DNA from: Sporosarcina sp. ACRSM | GTDB taxonomy: Bacteria; Bacillota; Bacilli; Bacillales_A; Planococcaceae | Direction: 5' to 3' | NCBI RefSeq assembly: GCF_022346545.1 | Contig: NZ_JAKRNU010000001.1 | Location: 434,001 to 498,000 of the forward strand | Length of the DNA stretch: 64,000 nt | Shown here: positions 19,153 to 27,958 of the stretch, piece by piece | Layout of the letters: each line of letters begins with the position of its first letter | Position numbering within the stretch: position 1 is the stretch's first letter | Translations under genes and position numbers: made by a program | Notes under the pieces: generated by a model | Told to the model about the DNA's origin: nothing | The model's input: only the letters and a program-made list of their open reading frames with translations | The model's database searches: none

Positions 19153-19257
19153 CGCCAATAAGTGGACGCTGAACGCCAATAACTGGCCCAAAAACGCCAA
19201 TATCAAGCTTAACATCGCCAATAACCGACTGATGAGCGCCAATAAAATAAATATATA
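19153..19257. repeat. Tandem array with exact 21-bp period (CGCCAATA)
   Basis: CGCCAATA starts at 19153, 19174, 19195, 19216 and 19237: five copies at an exact 21-bp step, with unlike 12-13 bp in between. On the minus strand the unit reads TATTGGCG. It ends just before the recG stop. Together with the palindrome at 18975-19097 it fills the 360-bp fapR-recG gap, which has no supported gene apart from the fapR promoter. Confidence 0.8.
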
Positions 19258-19262
19258 TTCTC

Positions 19263-21311
19263 TTAATCTAATCTTTCCAAACTAAGCGCCCCGGACTCTT
19301 CAAGTTGAACTTTCAGCCCGGCGTATTCGGGATCTGTCCAAAAATGCGGGGATTCCAGTAGCTTTTCCGCATCTTTCCTTGCCGTTTCGAGCGCCCTGTA
19401 ATCGTGGACTGGATCGGCGACTTTGAATTCGGGCATCCCGCTCTGCTTTTTGCCGAAGAAGTCACCGGCGCCTCTTAGTTCAAGATCTTTTTCCGCTAGA
19501 ACGAAACCATCATTCGTTTCGGTCATCGTCTGCATCCGCTCTTTGCCGTCCTCCGTTTTCGGATCGGCAAGCAAGACACAATAGGACTGTTCGGCTCCGC
19601 GCCCTACCCGGCCCCTCAGCTGGTGAAGCTGCGCAAGACCAAAGCGGGTCGCATCATAGATAAGCATGAATGTTGCATTCGGAACGTTCACACCGACTTC
19701 TACTACCGTCGTGGAAACGAGAACATCGATCTTCCCATCACTGAACTCTCGCATGATGGCGTCTTTCTCATCCGCATGCAGGCGGCCGTGCATAAGACCA
19801 ACTGTATACTTCCCCTTGAAGTGCGTGGAAAGTTGTCCATGGACATCCACCGCATTTTGGACATCTAATTTATCCGATTCTTCAATGAGTGGACAAATGA
19901 CATAAGCTTGACGACCCGCATGCAGTTCGTTTTCCATCTTGCGCAAAACGGGCAATAGGGATTCCTCTTTCAACCAATGGGTTTCAATTTTCTTTCTGCC
20001 AGCTGGCAATTCATCCAAAATCGAAACATCCATTTCACCGAACGCAGTGATGGAAAGTGTTCTTGGAATAGGCGTCGCCGTCATGAACAGCACATCCGGG
20101 TTCATCCCTTTATCACGTAAAATCCGCCTTTGTTCGACACCGAATCGATGCTGCTCATCCGTGATGACAAGACCTGGATTTTTGAAAATGACATCCGGCT
20201 GGATCAAAGCATGGGTACCGATCAGCAAATCAATTTCACCTGATTCGAGTTTTTCTAGCAAGCTTTTTCTTGCCTTCCCTTTCGTTGATCCCGCTAAAAA
20301 GGCGACAGAAACACCGTGCGGTTCTAGCCATTCCGCCAGCGATGTCGCATGCTGTTCAGCAAGAATTTCCGTCGGTGCCATCAGTGCGCCCTGGAATCCG
20401 GCAGTAATGGCCGCGTACAATGCAATAGCCGCCACAACGGTCTTCCCAGAACCAACATCTCCCTGCAATAGACGATTCATCCGGATCGGACTTTTCAATT
20501 CCGCACACAACTCATTGACCACCCGTTTTTGGGCGCCGGTCAATTCGAATGGTAAAGAAGCGATAAAGTTCTTCAGTTTAGCCAAATCATACTCGACAGG
20601 GGTTCCTTTTTCCGCTTCTTTCCGCGCTTTCTTCATGCCGAGCATTTTTAACTGGAACAATAATAGTTCCTCATAGACGAAGCGCCTTCTCGCCTGCTTC
20701 ACATCTCCCGGACTTTTCGGAAAATGAATCATTTCCAACGCTTCGGCAATCCCCGGCAATCGATATGCTTCTCGCACATCGAGCGGAAGTGTTTCGACAT
20801 GCTGGCCAGCAGCCGCATCCAAGGCATTTCGCATAAAACGCCTGAATGTCTTTTGGTGCATGACCCCTTTCAGACTGTATACCGGTTCAAAATCAGCCTG
20901 CGCCGTTTTCGGCCCTTCTTTAAAATTGCTGACATTGATCACTTGCCTGCCGCGATCCCATTTTCCGGTAATGGTGACGACCATGCCTGGTGCCAGACGA
21001 TCCTTCAAATAATGCTGATTGAAAAAAACCGCCTTCACAAGATGCCTATCGGCAAGAAGACGGACTTGAAGACGAGAACGATTTTTCCCTAAAAAAAGGA
21101 CGGTCGGTTCACTTTCGATCCTACCTTCAATGGTTACTCGCTCATTATGTGGGGTTTCCGATAAATCTTTCAATCTGAAATCTTCGTGCCGATAAGGGAA
21201 AGTCATGACAAAATCGTGAATCGTCGAAATCCCGATTGCTTTTAGCTGATCGGCTGTCGCCTTTCCAACCCCTTTGACCGACTTTACCGAATCATATATG
21301 GATGGCGTCAC
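19263..21311 (-). CDS. recG: ATP-dependent DNA helicase RecG
   Basis: Branch-migrating helicase that regresses stalled forks and processes recombination intermediates. N-terminal wedge/OB region (KSVKGVGKATADQLKAIGIS), Walker A LLQGDVGSGKTVVAAIA, DEQHRFGVEQR, FMTATPIPRTLSI, STTVVEVGVNVPNA and the C-terminal LHQLRGRVGRG motif. The GTG at 21311 gives 682 residues, the usual Bacillus length, with AAGG about 11 nt upstream. A longer frame to a TTG at 21347 exists but lacks an SD. The start overlaps sdaAA by 20 nt. Confidence 0.96.
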   Translation of the reverse strand: MTPSIYDSVKSVKGVGKATADQLKAIGISTIHDFVMTFPYRHEDFRLKDLSETPHNERVTIEGRIESEPTVLFLGKNRSRLQVRLLADRHLVKAVFFNQHYLKDRLAPGMVVTITGKWDRGRQVINVSNFKEGPKTAQADFEPVYSLKGVMHQKTFRRFMRNALDAAAGQHVETLPLDVREAYRLPGIAEALEMIHFPKSPGDVKQARRRFVYEELLLFQLKMLGMKKARKEAEKGTPVEYDLAKLKNFIASLPFELTGAQKRVVNELCAELKSPIRMNRLLQGDVGSGKTVVAAIALYAAITAGFQGALMAPTEILAEQHATSLAEWLEPHGVSVAFLAGSTKGKARKSLLEKLESGEIDLLIGTHALIQPDVIFKNPGLVITDEQHRFGVEQRRILRDKGMNPDVLFMTATPIPRTLSITAFGEMDVSILDELPAGRKKIETHWLKEESLLPVLRKMENELHAGRQAYVICPLIEESDKLDVQNAVDVHGQLSTHFKGKYTVGLMHGRLHADEKDAIMREFSDGKIDVLVSTTVVEVGVNVPNATFMLIYDATRFGLAQLHQLRGRVGRGAEQSYCVLLADPKTEDGKERMQTMTETNDGFVLAEKDLELRGAGDFFGKKQSGMPEFKVADPVHDYRALETARKDAEKLLESPHFWTDPEYAGLKVQLEESGALSLERLD

Positions 21312-22200
21312 GATCTGATTGATCCTTGCCGAATATTTGCGCTTCAAGTGCTTTGCCAGTCGGTGTAGCTGCTAGTCCACCTTTTGCTGTTTCCCGGAGC
21401 GCAGAAGGCATGGACTGACCGATTCGATGCATCGCTTCAATCACTTCATCCGTGGGAATTCGGCTCACCACACCGGCAAGGGCCATATCCGCACCGACAA
21501 GCGCTTTCGCGGCTCCCATCGCATTCCGTTTCACACAAGGCACTTCAACAAGACCTGCCACCGGGTCACAGACCAACCCGAGCATGTTCTTCATAACGAT
21601 CGAAAAAGCTTCCGCACTTTGCTGTGGCGTTCCTCCCGCCATTTCAACAATCGCAGCTGCGGCCATGGAACCCGCAGACCCCGTTTCCGCCTGACATCCC
21701 CCTGCCGCTCCGGAAATCGATGCATTATTGGCAACGACAAAACCAAAAGCACCTGCTGTGAACAGGTAATTGATCATTTGTTCCCGGGTCGGATTCAATT
21801 TGTTCTTCACCGCAAACAAAGTGCCTGGCACGATACCTGCTGCCCCAGCAGTCGGTGTCGCACAAATTGTCCCCATTGCCGCGTTTACTTCATTCGTCGC
21901 AACCGCTTTGCTGACCGCATCTAAGATCAAATCCCCCGAAAGCGATTTTCCTGACTTCATGTAATTTTGAAGAAGGACAGCGTCTCCACCAGTAAGTCCG
22001 GATGTAGATTGAACACCTTGCAACCCTTTTTCGACAGCACTTTCCATAACTTTTAAGTTATTATCCATTTGGGCGACGATTTCTTCTCTTGATCTTTTCG
22101 TTATTAACATTTCCTGCTCGATCATAATTTCGGAAATAGGCTTATTTTGTGATTCAGCTAGCGCAACTAGCTCTTTCACCGTACCGAATAATACTTCCAT
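21292..22200 (-). CDS. sdaAA: L-serine dehydratase, alpha subunit (iron-sulfur)
   Basis: Catalytic subunit that deaminates L-serine to pyruvate with a 4Fe-4S cluster. Cluster cysteines appear in TICATPTAGAAGIVPGTL, SGAAGGCQAETGSAGS and LVCDPVAGLVEVPCVKRNAM. The ATG at 22200 gives 302 residues with a G-rich SD (GGGGGG) 7 nt upstream; the longer frame overlaps sdaAB and is rejected. It follows sdaAB by 13 nt. Confidence 0.97.
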   Translation of the reverse strand: MEVLFGTVKELVALAESQNKPISEIMIEQEMLITKRSREEIVAQMDNNLKVMESAVEKGLQGVQSTSGLTGGDAVLLQNYMKSGKSLSGDLILDAVSKAVATNEVNAAMGTICATPTAGAAGIVPGTLFAVKNKLNPTREQMINYLFTAGAFGFVVANNASISGAAGGCQAETGSAGSMAAAAIVEMAGGTPQQSAEAFSIVMKNMLGLVCDPVAGLVEVPCVKRNAMGAAKALVGADMALAGVVSRIPTDEVIEAMHRIGQSMPSALRETAKGGLAATPTGKALEAQIFGKDQSDRDAIHI

Positions 22201-22213
22201 TGATGTTCCCCCC

Positions 22214-22876
22214 TCAGTTAGCCAATGTGGCGACTTGTGTAACATGTGCAATCGATTGTAACTCATGGATAAGCTGATCATTAATCATCTGATCCACTTC
22301 AATCACCATAAGGGCCATTTCGCCTTTTTCCTTACGTCCGACCTCCATATGCGCAATATTCATGCCTTGCGATGCGATCGCATTGGATACGCTCGCAATG
22401 ACACCAGATGTATCTTCGTGGACAACGAGAAGTGCCGGATAATGACCCGAAAGACGTAACGGAAAGCCGTTGAGCTCGACCACTTCCATCGTCCCGCCTC
22501 CTATGGAGATCCCTGTCAACTCCATGACGCCTTGACTATCACCGATTACGATGCGAGCGGTGTTCGGATGATCCGCTTCCTCCTCCTCGGGGATGAATTC
22601 ATATGTCAATCCAAGCTTATCTGCATCGCTAAATGCAGTTTTAATTCGTTCGTCAAATGTATCATAATCCAATAAGCCGCCAATGATGGCAACATCCGTT
22701 CCATGCCCTTTATACGTCTCTGCAAAGGAACCATATAGATGGATCCGCGCCCATTCCGGTTGTCGTCCGAAAAGCGTCCGTGCAACGCGACCGATCCGGG
22801 CTGCGCCTGCGGTATGTGAAGATGATGGTCCAATCATGACTGGACCGATAATATCGAAAACTGATCTGAATTTCAA
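22214..22876 (-). CDS. sdaAB: L-serine dehydratase, beta subunit
   Basis: Partner of SdaAA. N-terminal serine dehydratase domain with FDIIGPVMIGPSSSHTAGAA. The C-terminal ACT domain (LLVVHEDTSGVIASVSNAIA, then MNIAHMEVGRKEKGE) probably senses serine. The start is TTG at 22876 with GGGGAG 7 nt upstream; 220 residues. First gene of sdaAB-sdaAA-recG. Confidence 0.97.
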   Translation of the reverse strand: MKFRSVFDIIGPVMIGPSSSHTAGAARIGRVARTLFGRQPEWARIHLYGSFAETYKGHGTDVAIIGGLLDYDTFDERIKTAFSDADKLGLTYEFIPEEEEADHPNTARIVIGDSQGVMELTGISIGGGTMEVVELNGFPLRLSGHYPALLVVHEDTSGVIASVSNAIASQGMNIAHMEVGRKEKGEMALMVIEVDQMINDQLIHELQSIAHVTQVATLAN

Positions 22877-22912
22877 AACGAAACTCCCCCCTTCATAGGC
22901 CGTACACCTTAT

Positions 22913-22941
22913 ATTTTACATGAAAAAGGGGATAAAAACAA
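22913..22941 (-). promoter_or_regulatory. Promoter for sdaAB-sdaAA-recG
   Basis: Minus-strand TTGTTT (22936-22941), 17 nt, TAAAAT (22913-22918), about 37 nt before the sdaAB start and downstream of the fakA terminator. Confidence 0.55.
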
Positions 22942-22990
22942 AAAATGATTTCTTTCCAATCACTGACAAGATTCAATAAAAAGGAACCAT

Positions 22991-23027
22991 AAAAAATGCA
23001 GAACCTCCAAAGTGGACGTTCTGCATT
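22991..23027 (-). terminator. Terminator after fakA
   Basis: Perfect 10-bp stem AATGCAGAAC/GTTCTGCATT with a 13-nt loop, then TTTTA on the minus strand, 9 nt past the fakA stop. It separates asp23-fakA from sdaAB. Confidence 0.85.
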
Positions 23028-23035
23028 CATGTTAA

Positions 23036-24703
23036 TCATTCGACTGAAATAATATATGGATATAAAGGTTGTTTACCATGGTACAATTCGACCTCGACAT
23101 GATCGAAATGCTCCTCAATATACCCGACAATCGCGGAAGCGTCTTCTTCATTGACATCTTCCCCATACAAGATCGTTACGATTTCAGCGTCTTCGTCAAT
23201 CAAGGAGGCCATCAGCGTCTTCATCACTTCGTTCAGCTCAGTGGATGCAATCACAATCTTCCCTTCGGAAATTCCCATGAAATCATCTTTGGCGATGTCG
23301 ACACCGTCAATGGATGTATCCCGGACTGCATGCGTGACTTGTCCCGTTTTTACGGTAGATGCCGCCTCTGCCATCGTAGCAGCATTCGCAGCCACTTCCG
23401 CTTCGGGATTGAAAGCGAGAATTGCAGCAAGCCCTTCCGGTACGGTTTTTGTCGGCACGACTGCCGCTTCGATGCCGATCACTTCCGCTGCTTGCTCGGC
23501 AGCCATAATGATATTTTTATTATTCGGCAAAATGAGCACTCGTTCGGCACCGACATCCTGGATGGCTTTCACGATGTCTTCCGTCGACGGGTTCATCGTT
23601 TGTCCACCTTCAATCACCGCGGAGGCGCCGAAACTTTTCAATAATTCCGCCAGACCTGATCCCATAGCGACCGTTACAACCGCGTATGGATGTTGTTCTA
23701 TTTCTTTTGTCGCATCCTTCTGAACGGAATGGCCTTCCCCGACGATTTCAAGATGTTGCTCACGCATATTCTCGATTTTAATATTGATAAGCGAACCGAA
23801 GCGCTGTCCATAATTCAAGGCATCACCCGGTTCTTCGGTATGGATATGTACTTTCGCCACTTCCTCATCAGAGATGACGAGAAGGGAATCACCAAATTGG
23901 CTTAGCGCTTGACGGAACTCGCCCTCATCATATGGATGATCGTTCAATTTTTCATCTGCGAATTTGACCATGAATTCAGTGCAGTAACCGTATTCAATAT
24001 CCTCCGTATTCATGAAACCTTGAACGCTCCGATGATGCTCCGCATTGACCAAGTCTTCCATCGATTGAACAACGGTCTTTTCAGGTAACGCTTCACCTTT
24101 CAGGCATGCCAAAAAGCCCTCATAAACATAGACGAGACCTTGTCCGCCGCTATCGACCACGCCGACTTCCTTCAGAACAGGCAATAATTCCGGTGTCCGA
24201 TCAAGTGAAGCTTTTGCTTCTTCTAAAACCGCTGCCATTACTTCAATCAGATCTTCGGTTGCTGAAGCTACCTCAACTCCCCGATTAGCCGCGTCTTTAG
24301 CGACGGTCAAAATCGTGCCTTCAACGGGCTTCATAACTGCTTTATAAGCTGTATCCACCCCATACTTCAAAGCTTCAGTAAATTTCACGCCGTCGATGGA
24401 TTCCTCGTTTTCGATCGCCTTGGCAAATCCGCGGAATAGCTGGGATAAAATCACCCCTGAATTGCCTCTTGCGCCCATTAATAATCCTTTTGATAATGCT
24501 TGAGCAGTTTGTCCGATATGAACGACTGCACCTTTCTCAGTTTCCTTTGCCCCTGATGTCATCGATAAGTTCATATTCGTCCCGGTGTCTCCATCCGGCA
24601 CTGGGAACACATTCAGCGAATCGACATAATCGGCATTTTGATAAAGATGATGGGACCCCATCTTCACCATTTCAGCAAATTTCAAACCATTAATGGTTTT
24701 CAT
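23036..24703 (-). CDS. fakA: Fatty acid kinase ATP-binding subunit FakA (YloV)
   Basis: Phosphorylates fatty acids held by FakB proteins, feeding PlsX/PlsY lipid synthesis. The N-terminal DAK2 domain carries LNVFPVPDGDTGTNMNLSM and LLMGARGNSGVILSQLFRG. The C-terminal EDD-like half has EDIEYGYCTEFMVKF, HIHTEEPGDALNYG and TILYGEDVNEEDA. The ATG at 24703 gives 555 residues and has GGAGG 11 nt upstream. It follows asp23, a conserved pair. Confidence 0.95.
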   Translation of the reverse strand: MKTINGLKFAEMVKMGSHHLYQNADYVDSLNVFPVPDGDTGTNMNLSMTSGAKETEKGAVVHIGQTAQALSKGLLMGARGNSGVILSQLFRGFAKAIENEESIDGVKFTEALKYGVDTAYKAVMKPVEGTILTVAKDAANRGVEVASATEDLIEVMAAVLEEAKASLDRTPELLPVLKEVGVVDSGGQGLVYVYEGFLACLKGEALPEKTVVQSMEDLVNAEHHRSVQGFMNTEDIEYGYCTEFMVKFADEKLNDHPYDEGEFRQALSQFGDSLLVISDEEVAKVHIHTEEPGDALNYGQRFGSLINIKIENMREQHLEIVGEGHSVQKDATKEIEQHPYAVVTVAMGSGLAELLKSFGASAVIEGGQTMNPSTEDIVKAIQDVGAERVLILPNNKNIIMAAEQAAEVIGIEAAVVPTKTVPEGLAAILAFNPEAEVAANAATMAEAASTVKTGQVTHAVRDTSIDGVDIAKDDFMGISEGKIVIASTELNEVMKTLMASLIDEDAEIVTILYGEDVNEEDASAIVGYIEEHFDHVEVELYHGKQPLYPYIISVE

Positions 24704-24720
24704 CGAAATTTTTTCCTCCT

Positions 24721-25083
24721 TCACAAGTTCGTCACGCGGACTCCTTGGACAAAAATATTAACAGACTTGACGGACAAGCCCACTGTTTTTTGCAATGTAT
24801 ACTTTACTTTGGATTGTACTTGGTAGGCAACTTCCGAAATCTTCGTTCCATATCCAACGATAACGTACATATCGATATGTGTATCTTCGCCAACATTACG
24901 GACAATGACTCCACGCGCAAAGTTTTCTTTGCGAAGGATATCCGTGAGCCCGTCGCGAATGTGATGTCTTGAAGCCATGCCAACAATACCGTAGCATTCG
25001 ATCGCCGCTTCCCCGACCACTTGGGCGATGACGTCGTTCGTTATATCGATTTTGCCGTATTCGTTTTTCACTTCGATTGACAT
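24721..25083 (-). CDS. Asp23/Gls24 family envelope stress protein (YloU)
   Basis: A 120-residue Asp23-domain protein: YGKIDITNDVIAQVVGEAAI, GMASRHHIRDGLTDILRKE, then IDMYVIVGYGTKISEVAYQV. Members are abundant membrane-associated or alkaline-shock proteins of uncertain function. A second, divergent gene (rpmB) lies 250 bp away. It is always found next to fakA/yloV in Bacillales, suggesting a shared lipid or envelope role (inference). Confidence 0.93.
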   Translation of the reverse strand: MSIEVKNEYGKIDITNDVIAQVVGEAAIECYGIVGMASRHHIRDGLTDILRKENFARGVIVRNVGEDTHIDMYVIVGYGTKISEVAYQVQSKVKYTLQKTVGLSVKSVNIFVQGVRVTNL

Positions 25084-25246
25084 GGTTGTATCCCCCTTGT
25101 ACCTTTTTCACTTTCACCATTGTACTATACCCTTCGGCATAATAAAAGAAAGCACTTCATACCGTAGACATCTTCGGGCTTCTTGCTCATCCAAAAAAAT
25201 CCGGCGACTGTAAAGGCTTTTTCCTTGAAAGATGTCACAAAAAGGG

Positions 25247-25275
25247 TTGCATCGCAATTCTTCATATGATACATT
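25247..25275 (+). promoter_or_regulatory. Probable promoter for rpmB
   Basis: TTGCAT (25247-25252), 17 nt, TACATT (25270-25275), about 60 nt before the rpmB start. Moderate match only. Confidence 0.4.
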
Positions 25276-25336
25276 ATTATGGTATGCGAATAAAGAAGTG
25301 AATCGCTTAATCATCATTCGCAAGGAGGTACTACTA

Positions 25337-25525
25337 ATGGCTAAAGAATGTGTTATTACAGGACGCAAAGCCCGTACAGGAAATACGCGTTCACACGCAT
25401 TGAACTCAAGCAGACGTACTTGGGGTGCAAACCTTCAAAAAGTCCGTATTCTCGTTAACGGTAAACCGAAACGTGTATGGGTCTCCGCAAGAGCCCTTAA
25501 ATCAGGTAAAGTTCAACGCGTTTAA
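25337..25525 (+). CDS. rpmB: 50S ribosomal protein L28
   Basis: A 62-residue ribosomal protein: [40 protein letters not shown]. It lacks the CxxC zinc pairs of some paralogues. ATG at 25337 with AAGGAGG 8 nt upstream. It is one of few plus-strand genes here, standing alone between asp23 and spoVM, as in B. subtilis. Confidence 0.98.
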   Translation: MAKECVITGRKARTGNTRSHALNSSRRTWGANLQKVRILVNGKPKRVWVSARALKSGKVQRV

Positions 25526-25562
25526 GAGATATCTTTGACATATCTCTTTTCGTGACAGAAAT

Positions 25563-25600
25563 AAAACGCCAGGCTGAATCGCTTCAGCCTGGCGTTTTTT
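25563..25600 (+). terminator. rpmB terminator, overlapping the spoVM end
   Basis: Perfect 13-bp stem ACGCCAGGCTGAA/TTCAGCCTGGCGT with a TCGC loop followed by T6 on the plus strand. On the minus strand TTTTATTT follows, so it may work in both directions. The spoVM stop codon lies inside the hairpin. Confidence 0.9.
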
Positions 25601-25727
25601 CTCTTTTTTTCTTCTTCGTTTTAGTACTTGCAGTCGCTTTCGGCTGATCCTCTTTTCGAAATACGACCAAACACTTTCGGACAAAGCCACTCACAATCTT
25701 AGGCATCGTAAATGTATAAACGCGCAA
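25584..25727 (-). CDS. spoVM: Stage V sporulation protein M, C-terminally extended
   Basis: In B. subtilis SpoVM is a 26-residue amphipathic helix that marks the convex forespore membrane and anchors SpoIVA. Here a TTG start at 25727 (SD AAGGAG about 8 nt upstream) begins MRVYTFTMPKIVSGFVRK. This aligns residue by residue with the B. subtilis peptide (MKFYTIKLPK..GGIVRA), including the key Pro9 and the FRK end. The frame does not stop at residue 26 but continues with a Lys/Thr-rich tail to 47 residues. It lies between thiN and rpmB exactly as in B. subtilis. It is strong evidence for sporulation. Confidence 0.88.
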   Translation of the reverse strand: MRVYTFTMPKIVSGFVRKCLVVFRKEDQPKATASTKTKKKKREKTPG

Positions 25728-25740
25728 TTCCCCACTCCTT

Positions 25741-26394
25741 TCAGGAATCTGAACTCCTTACCATTAAGCATATGCCCGAGTGGAAGGAGATAGTACATAC
25801 TTCTTGAAGCGGTTCATTACTTGTAAATTTCGTCATGCCCATTTCTAATTGCGCATCGGCAGTTTCATATTTGAAACCGATCAATGTCAGTCCTTCGACT
25901 GACCCGCCAAATGGAAAAAAGGATATGTACGGGAATCTTTCGTCCGATCGCAATCGATGCTCTCCCGCTGTTAAAATAGACAGCTCATTTGTCAAATTGC
26001 GAATCGAGAATGCGATCTGTGTATGTTTGATCTGTAACCGATAAAGGAGCTGGAGGGCCGATTCCATATGATCCAGCCTCCCTCCTGTCACTCCCGTTAA
26101 GATGATGTACTCCGGATGATAGGCAAGCGCCCTCTCCATTGCAAGTTCAGTATCGGTTTCATCCTTTTCCGCTTGAAACTGGCCGACTGTATGGACGGTA
26201 TCCTCGATCCGCGCATATTCACTTTTCGTTACGGAGTCAAAATCACCGACCGCCTCCTGGGGGATGATCCCTTTCTCCAATAAATGCAGGGCTCCTCGAT
26301 CCGCACCGATAAACACCGTATCTTCAGAAGAAAATGCTGTTAAATCAGCTATTTCCGAAACCGGTCCGCCTGCACAAACGACTACGACTGTCAT
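25741..26394 (-). CDS. thiN: Thiamine pyrophosphokinase
   Basis: Transfers pyrophosphate from ATP to thiamine, giving the cofactor TPP. Catalytic motifs EAVGDFDSV, KDETDTELAMERAL and TGVTGGRLDHMESALQLL; the C-terminal substrate-binding domain has ISFFPFGGSVEGLTLIGFKY. Length 217 residues. The ATG overlaps the rpe stop (ATGA). Confidence 0.96.
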   Translation of the reverse strand: MTVVVVCAGGPVSEIADLTAFSSEDTVFIGADRGALHLLEKGIIPQEAVGDFDSVTKSEYARIEDTVHTVGQFQAEKDETDTELAMERALAYHPEYIILTGVTGGRLDHMESALQLLYRLQIKHTQIAFSIRNLTNELSILTAGEHRLRSDERFPYISFFPFGGSVEGLTLIGFKYETADAQLEMGMTKFTSNEPLQEVCTISFHSGICLMVRSSDS

Positions 26395-27059
26395 TTTTCT
26401 AAGGCGCGCTCACCGGCAGCTTTGATACGTTGTAAGGCCGCTGCACGGTCCGGCGCGTTAAAAACGGCAGAACCGGCAACAAGAATCGTAGCACCCGCTT
26501 CCACGCACGGGACAATCGTTTCCTCGTTGACTCCGCCATCGATTTCGATTTCAATCGGAAGATTACGCTCGCGAATGATTTCCGACAGTTGCTTCACTTT
26601 TGGCAGAACAGAATGGATGAACTTCTGCCCGCCGAAGCCTGGATTGACCGTCATGAATAATACAAGATCGACTTCCTCCAACACATGTTGGATCATCTCG
26701 ATCGGCGTATGCGGATTCAGGACAACTCCCGATTTCACACCGAGCGAACGGATTTGCTGCAGGGTCCGATGCAAATGCGTGCATGCCTCTACATGGACTG
26801 TAATATAATCTGCCCCTGCTTGCGCAAATTGTTCGATATACAGATCCGGATTTTCAATCATTAAATGAACGTCGAGCGGCAAAGTCGTTACTGGTCTTAG
26901 TGCCTCGACAACGATGGGTCCCATCGTAATATTCGGGACAAAATGGCCGTCCATCACGTCGATATGGATTAGCTCTGCTCCCGCTGCTTCTACTTCTTTC
27001 ACTTCATCCGCAAGCTTCGCAAAGTTTGCCGCTAAGATGGATGGTGCTATTTTAATCAT
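26391..27059 (-). CDS. rpe: Ribulose-phosphate 3-epimerase
   Basis: Interconverts ribulose-5-P and xylulose-5-P in the pentose phosphate pathway (TIM barrel). IAPSILAANFAKLADEVKEV, HIDVMDGHFVPNITMGP, FMTVNPGFGGQKFI and EIDGGVNEETI are the metal and catalytic segments. The ATG at 27059 (222 residues) has GAGGT 9 nt upstream; the ATG three codons earlier is too near that SD. It overlaps rsgA by 8 nt. Confidence 0.97.
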   Translation of the reverse strand: MIKIAPSILAANFAKLADEVKEVEAAGAELIHIDVMDGHFVPNITMGPIVVEALRPVTTLPLDVHLMIENPDLYIEQFAQAGADYITVHVEACTHLHRTLQQIRSLGVKSGVVLNPHTPIEMIQHVLEEVDLVLFMTVNPGFGGQKFIHSVLPKVKQLSEIIRERNLPIEIEIDGGVNEETIVPCVEAGATILVAGSAVFNAPDRAAALQRIKAAGERALEK

Positions 27060-27945
27060 TTCTATCATACCTCGGCTTTCGGTCTGTTATTTCTTGCATG
27101 AACTGTAAATAGTGGTCATAGCGATGACGCGGGATTTCTCCGTTTTCTACCAGCTCTTTCACAGCACATTTCGGCTCTTTTAAATGCAGGCAACCACGGA
27201 ATTTACATTGCGCTGACGCTTGTTCCATATCGATGAACGCCCGCGGTAATTCCTCACGTTCGATATGATCGAAATCCAGTGAGCTGAAGCCAGGTGTATC
27301 AGCGACAAGTCCCCCCGCCACTTCATGGAGTTCGACATGGCGTGTCGTATGCTTCCCGCGCCCAAGCGCTTCCGAAATCTCGCCTGTCTTCAAGCCAAGT
27401 GTCGGCAGCACCGTGTTCAATAAAGTCGATTTCCCGACACCCGACTGGCCGGCAAGGACAGTTGTTTTCCCTTCCAAATAAGGTTTCAACAAGGCCGGCA
27501 GTTCTGCATCATCTATGAATGTCTGAACAATATCATAACCGATCTTTTCATAATAGGAGATGGCTTCAGACGCCTTTTTCATTTCGGCTTCAGACGCAAG
27601 ATCTTTTTTCGTCAAACAAATCACCGGTTGGATATCGAATGACTCCACAACAACGAGAAACCGATCCAGCAAGTGTAAGCTAAAATCAGGCTCAACAATC
27701 GAGAAAACTAACAATGCCTGATCGACATTGGCAATCGGGGGACGCACAAGCTCATTGCTTCTTTCATGCACACTTGTAATCGTCCCATCGTTCTCTCCCT
27801 CTACTTCAAATGTGACAAAGTCACCGACTAGCGGATGGATTCCGCGGTTCCTAAAAACTCCTCGACCTTTGCATTGAATTAAGTCCCCGTCTTTTTCCAC
27901 ATAATAGAAGCCGCTAATCGCTTTTCTAATTTGTCCTTCCGGCAT
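27052..27945 (-). CDS. rsgA: Ribosome small-subunit-dependent GTPase RsgA (CpgA)
   Basis: Late 30S maturation GTPase with circular permutation: OB fold (QCKGRGVFRN...PLVGDFVTFEV), then G4 VICLTKKDLA, G1 LAGQSGVGKSTLLN, G3 DTPGFSSLDF. C-terminal zinc site CKFRGCLHLKEPKCAV. The ATG at 27945 gives 297 residues with AGAGG 6 nt upstream; the longer frame overlaps prkC. It sits directly after prkC, whose B. subtilis homologue phosphorylates CpgA. Confidence 0.96.
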   Translation of the reverse strand: MPEGQIRKAISGFYYVEKDGDLIQCKGRGVFRNRGIHPLVGDFVTFEVEGENDGTITSVHERSNELVRPPIANVDQALLVFSIVEPDFSLHLLDRFLVVVESFDIQPVICLTKKDLASEAEMKKASEAISYYEKIGYDIVQTFIDDAELPALLKPYLEGKTTVLAGQSGVGKSTLLNTVLPTLGLKTGEISEALGRGKHTTRHVELHEVAGGLVADTPGFSSLDFDHIEREELPRAFIDMEQASAQCKFRGCLHLKEPKCAVKELVENGEIPRHRYDHYLQFMQEITDRKPRYDRND

Positions 27946-27958
27946 CCAATCCCTCTTT

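Noticed and set aside
18994-19242. Minus-strand frame with repeated LLA heptads across the 21-bp array
   Set aside because: It spans two repeat elements, has no good SD, and its periodicity follows from 21 being a multiple of 3. No family match is recognised.
19153-19257. CRISPR-like array
   Set aside because: Units are only 8 bp, spacers 13 bp, and there are no cas genes nearby.
21427-21924. Plus-strand 165-codon frame opposite sdaAA
   Set aside because: Arg/His-rich antisense of a conserved iron-sulfur enzyme; no SD or homology.
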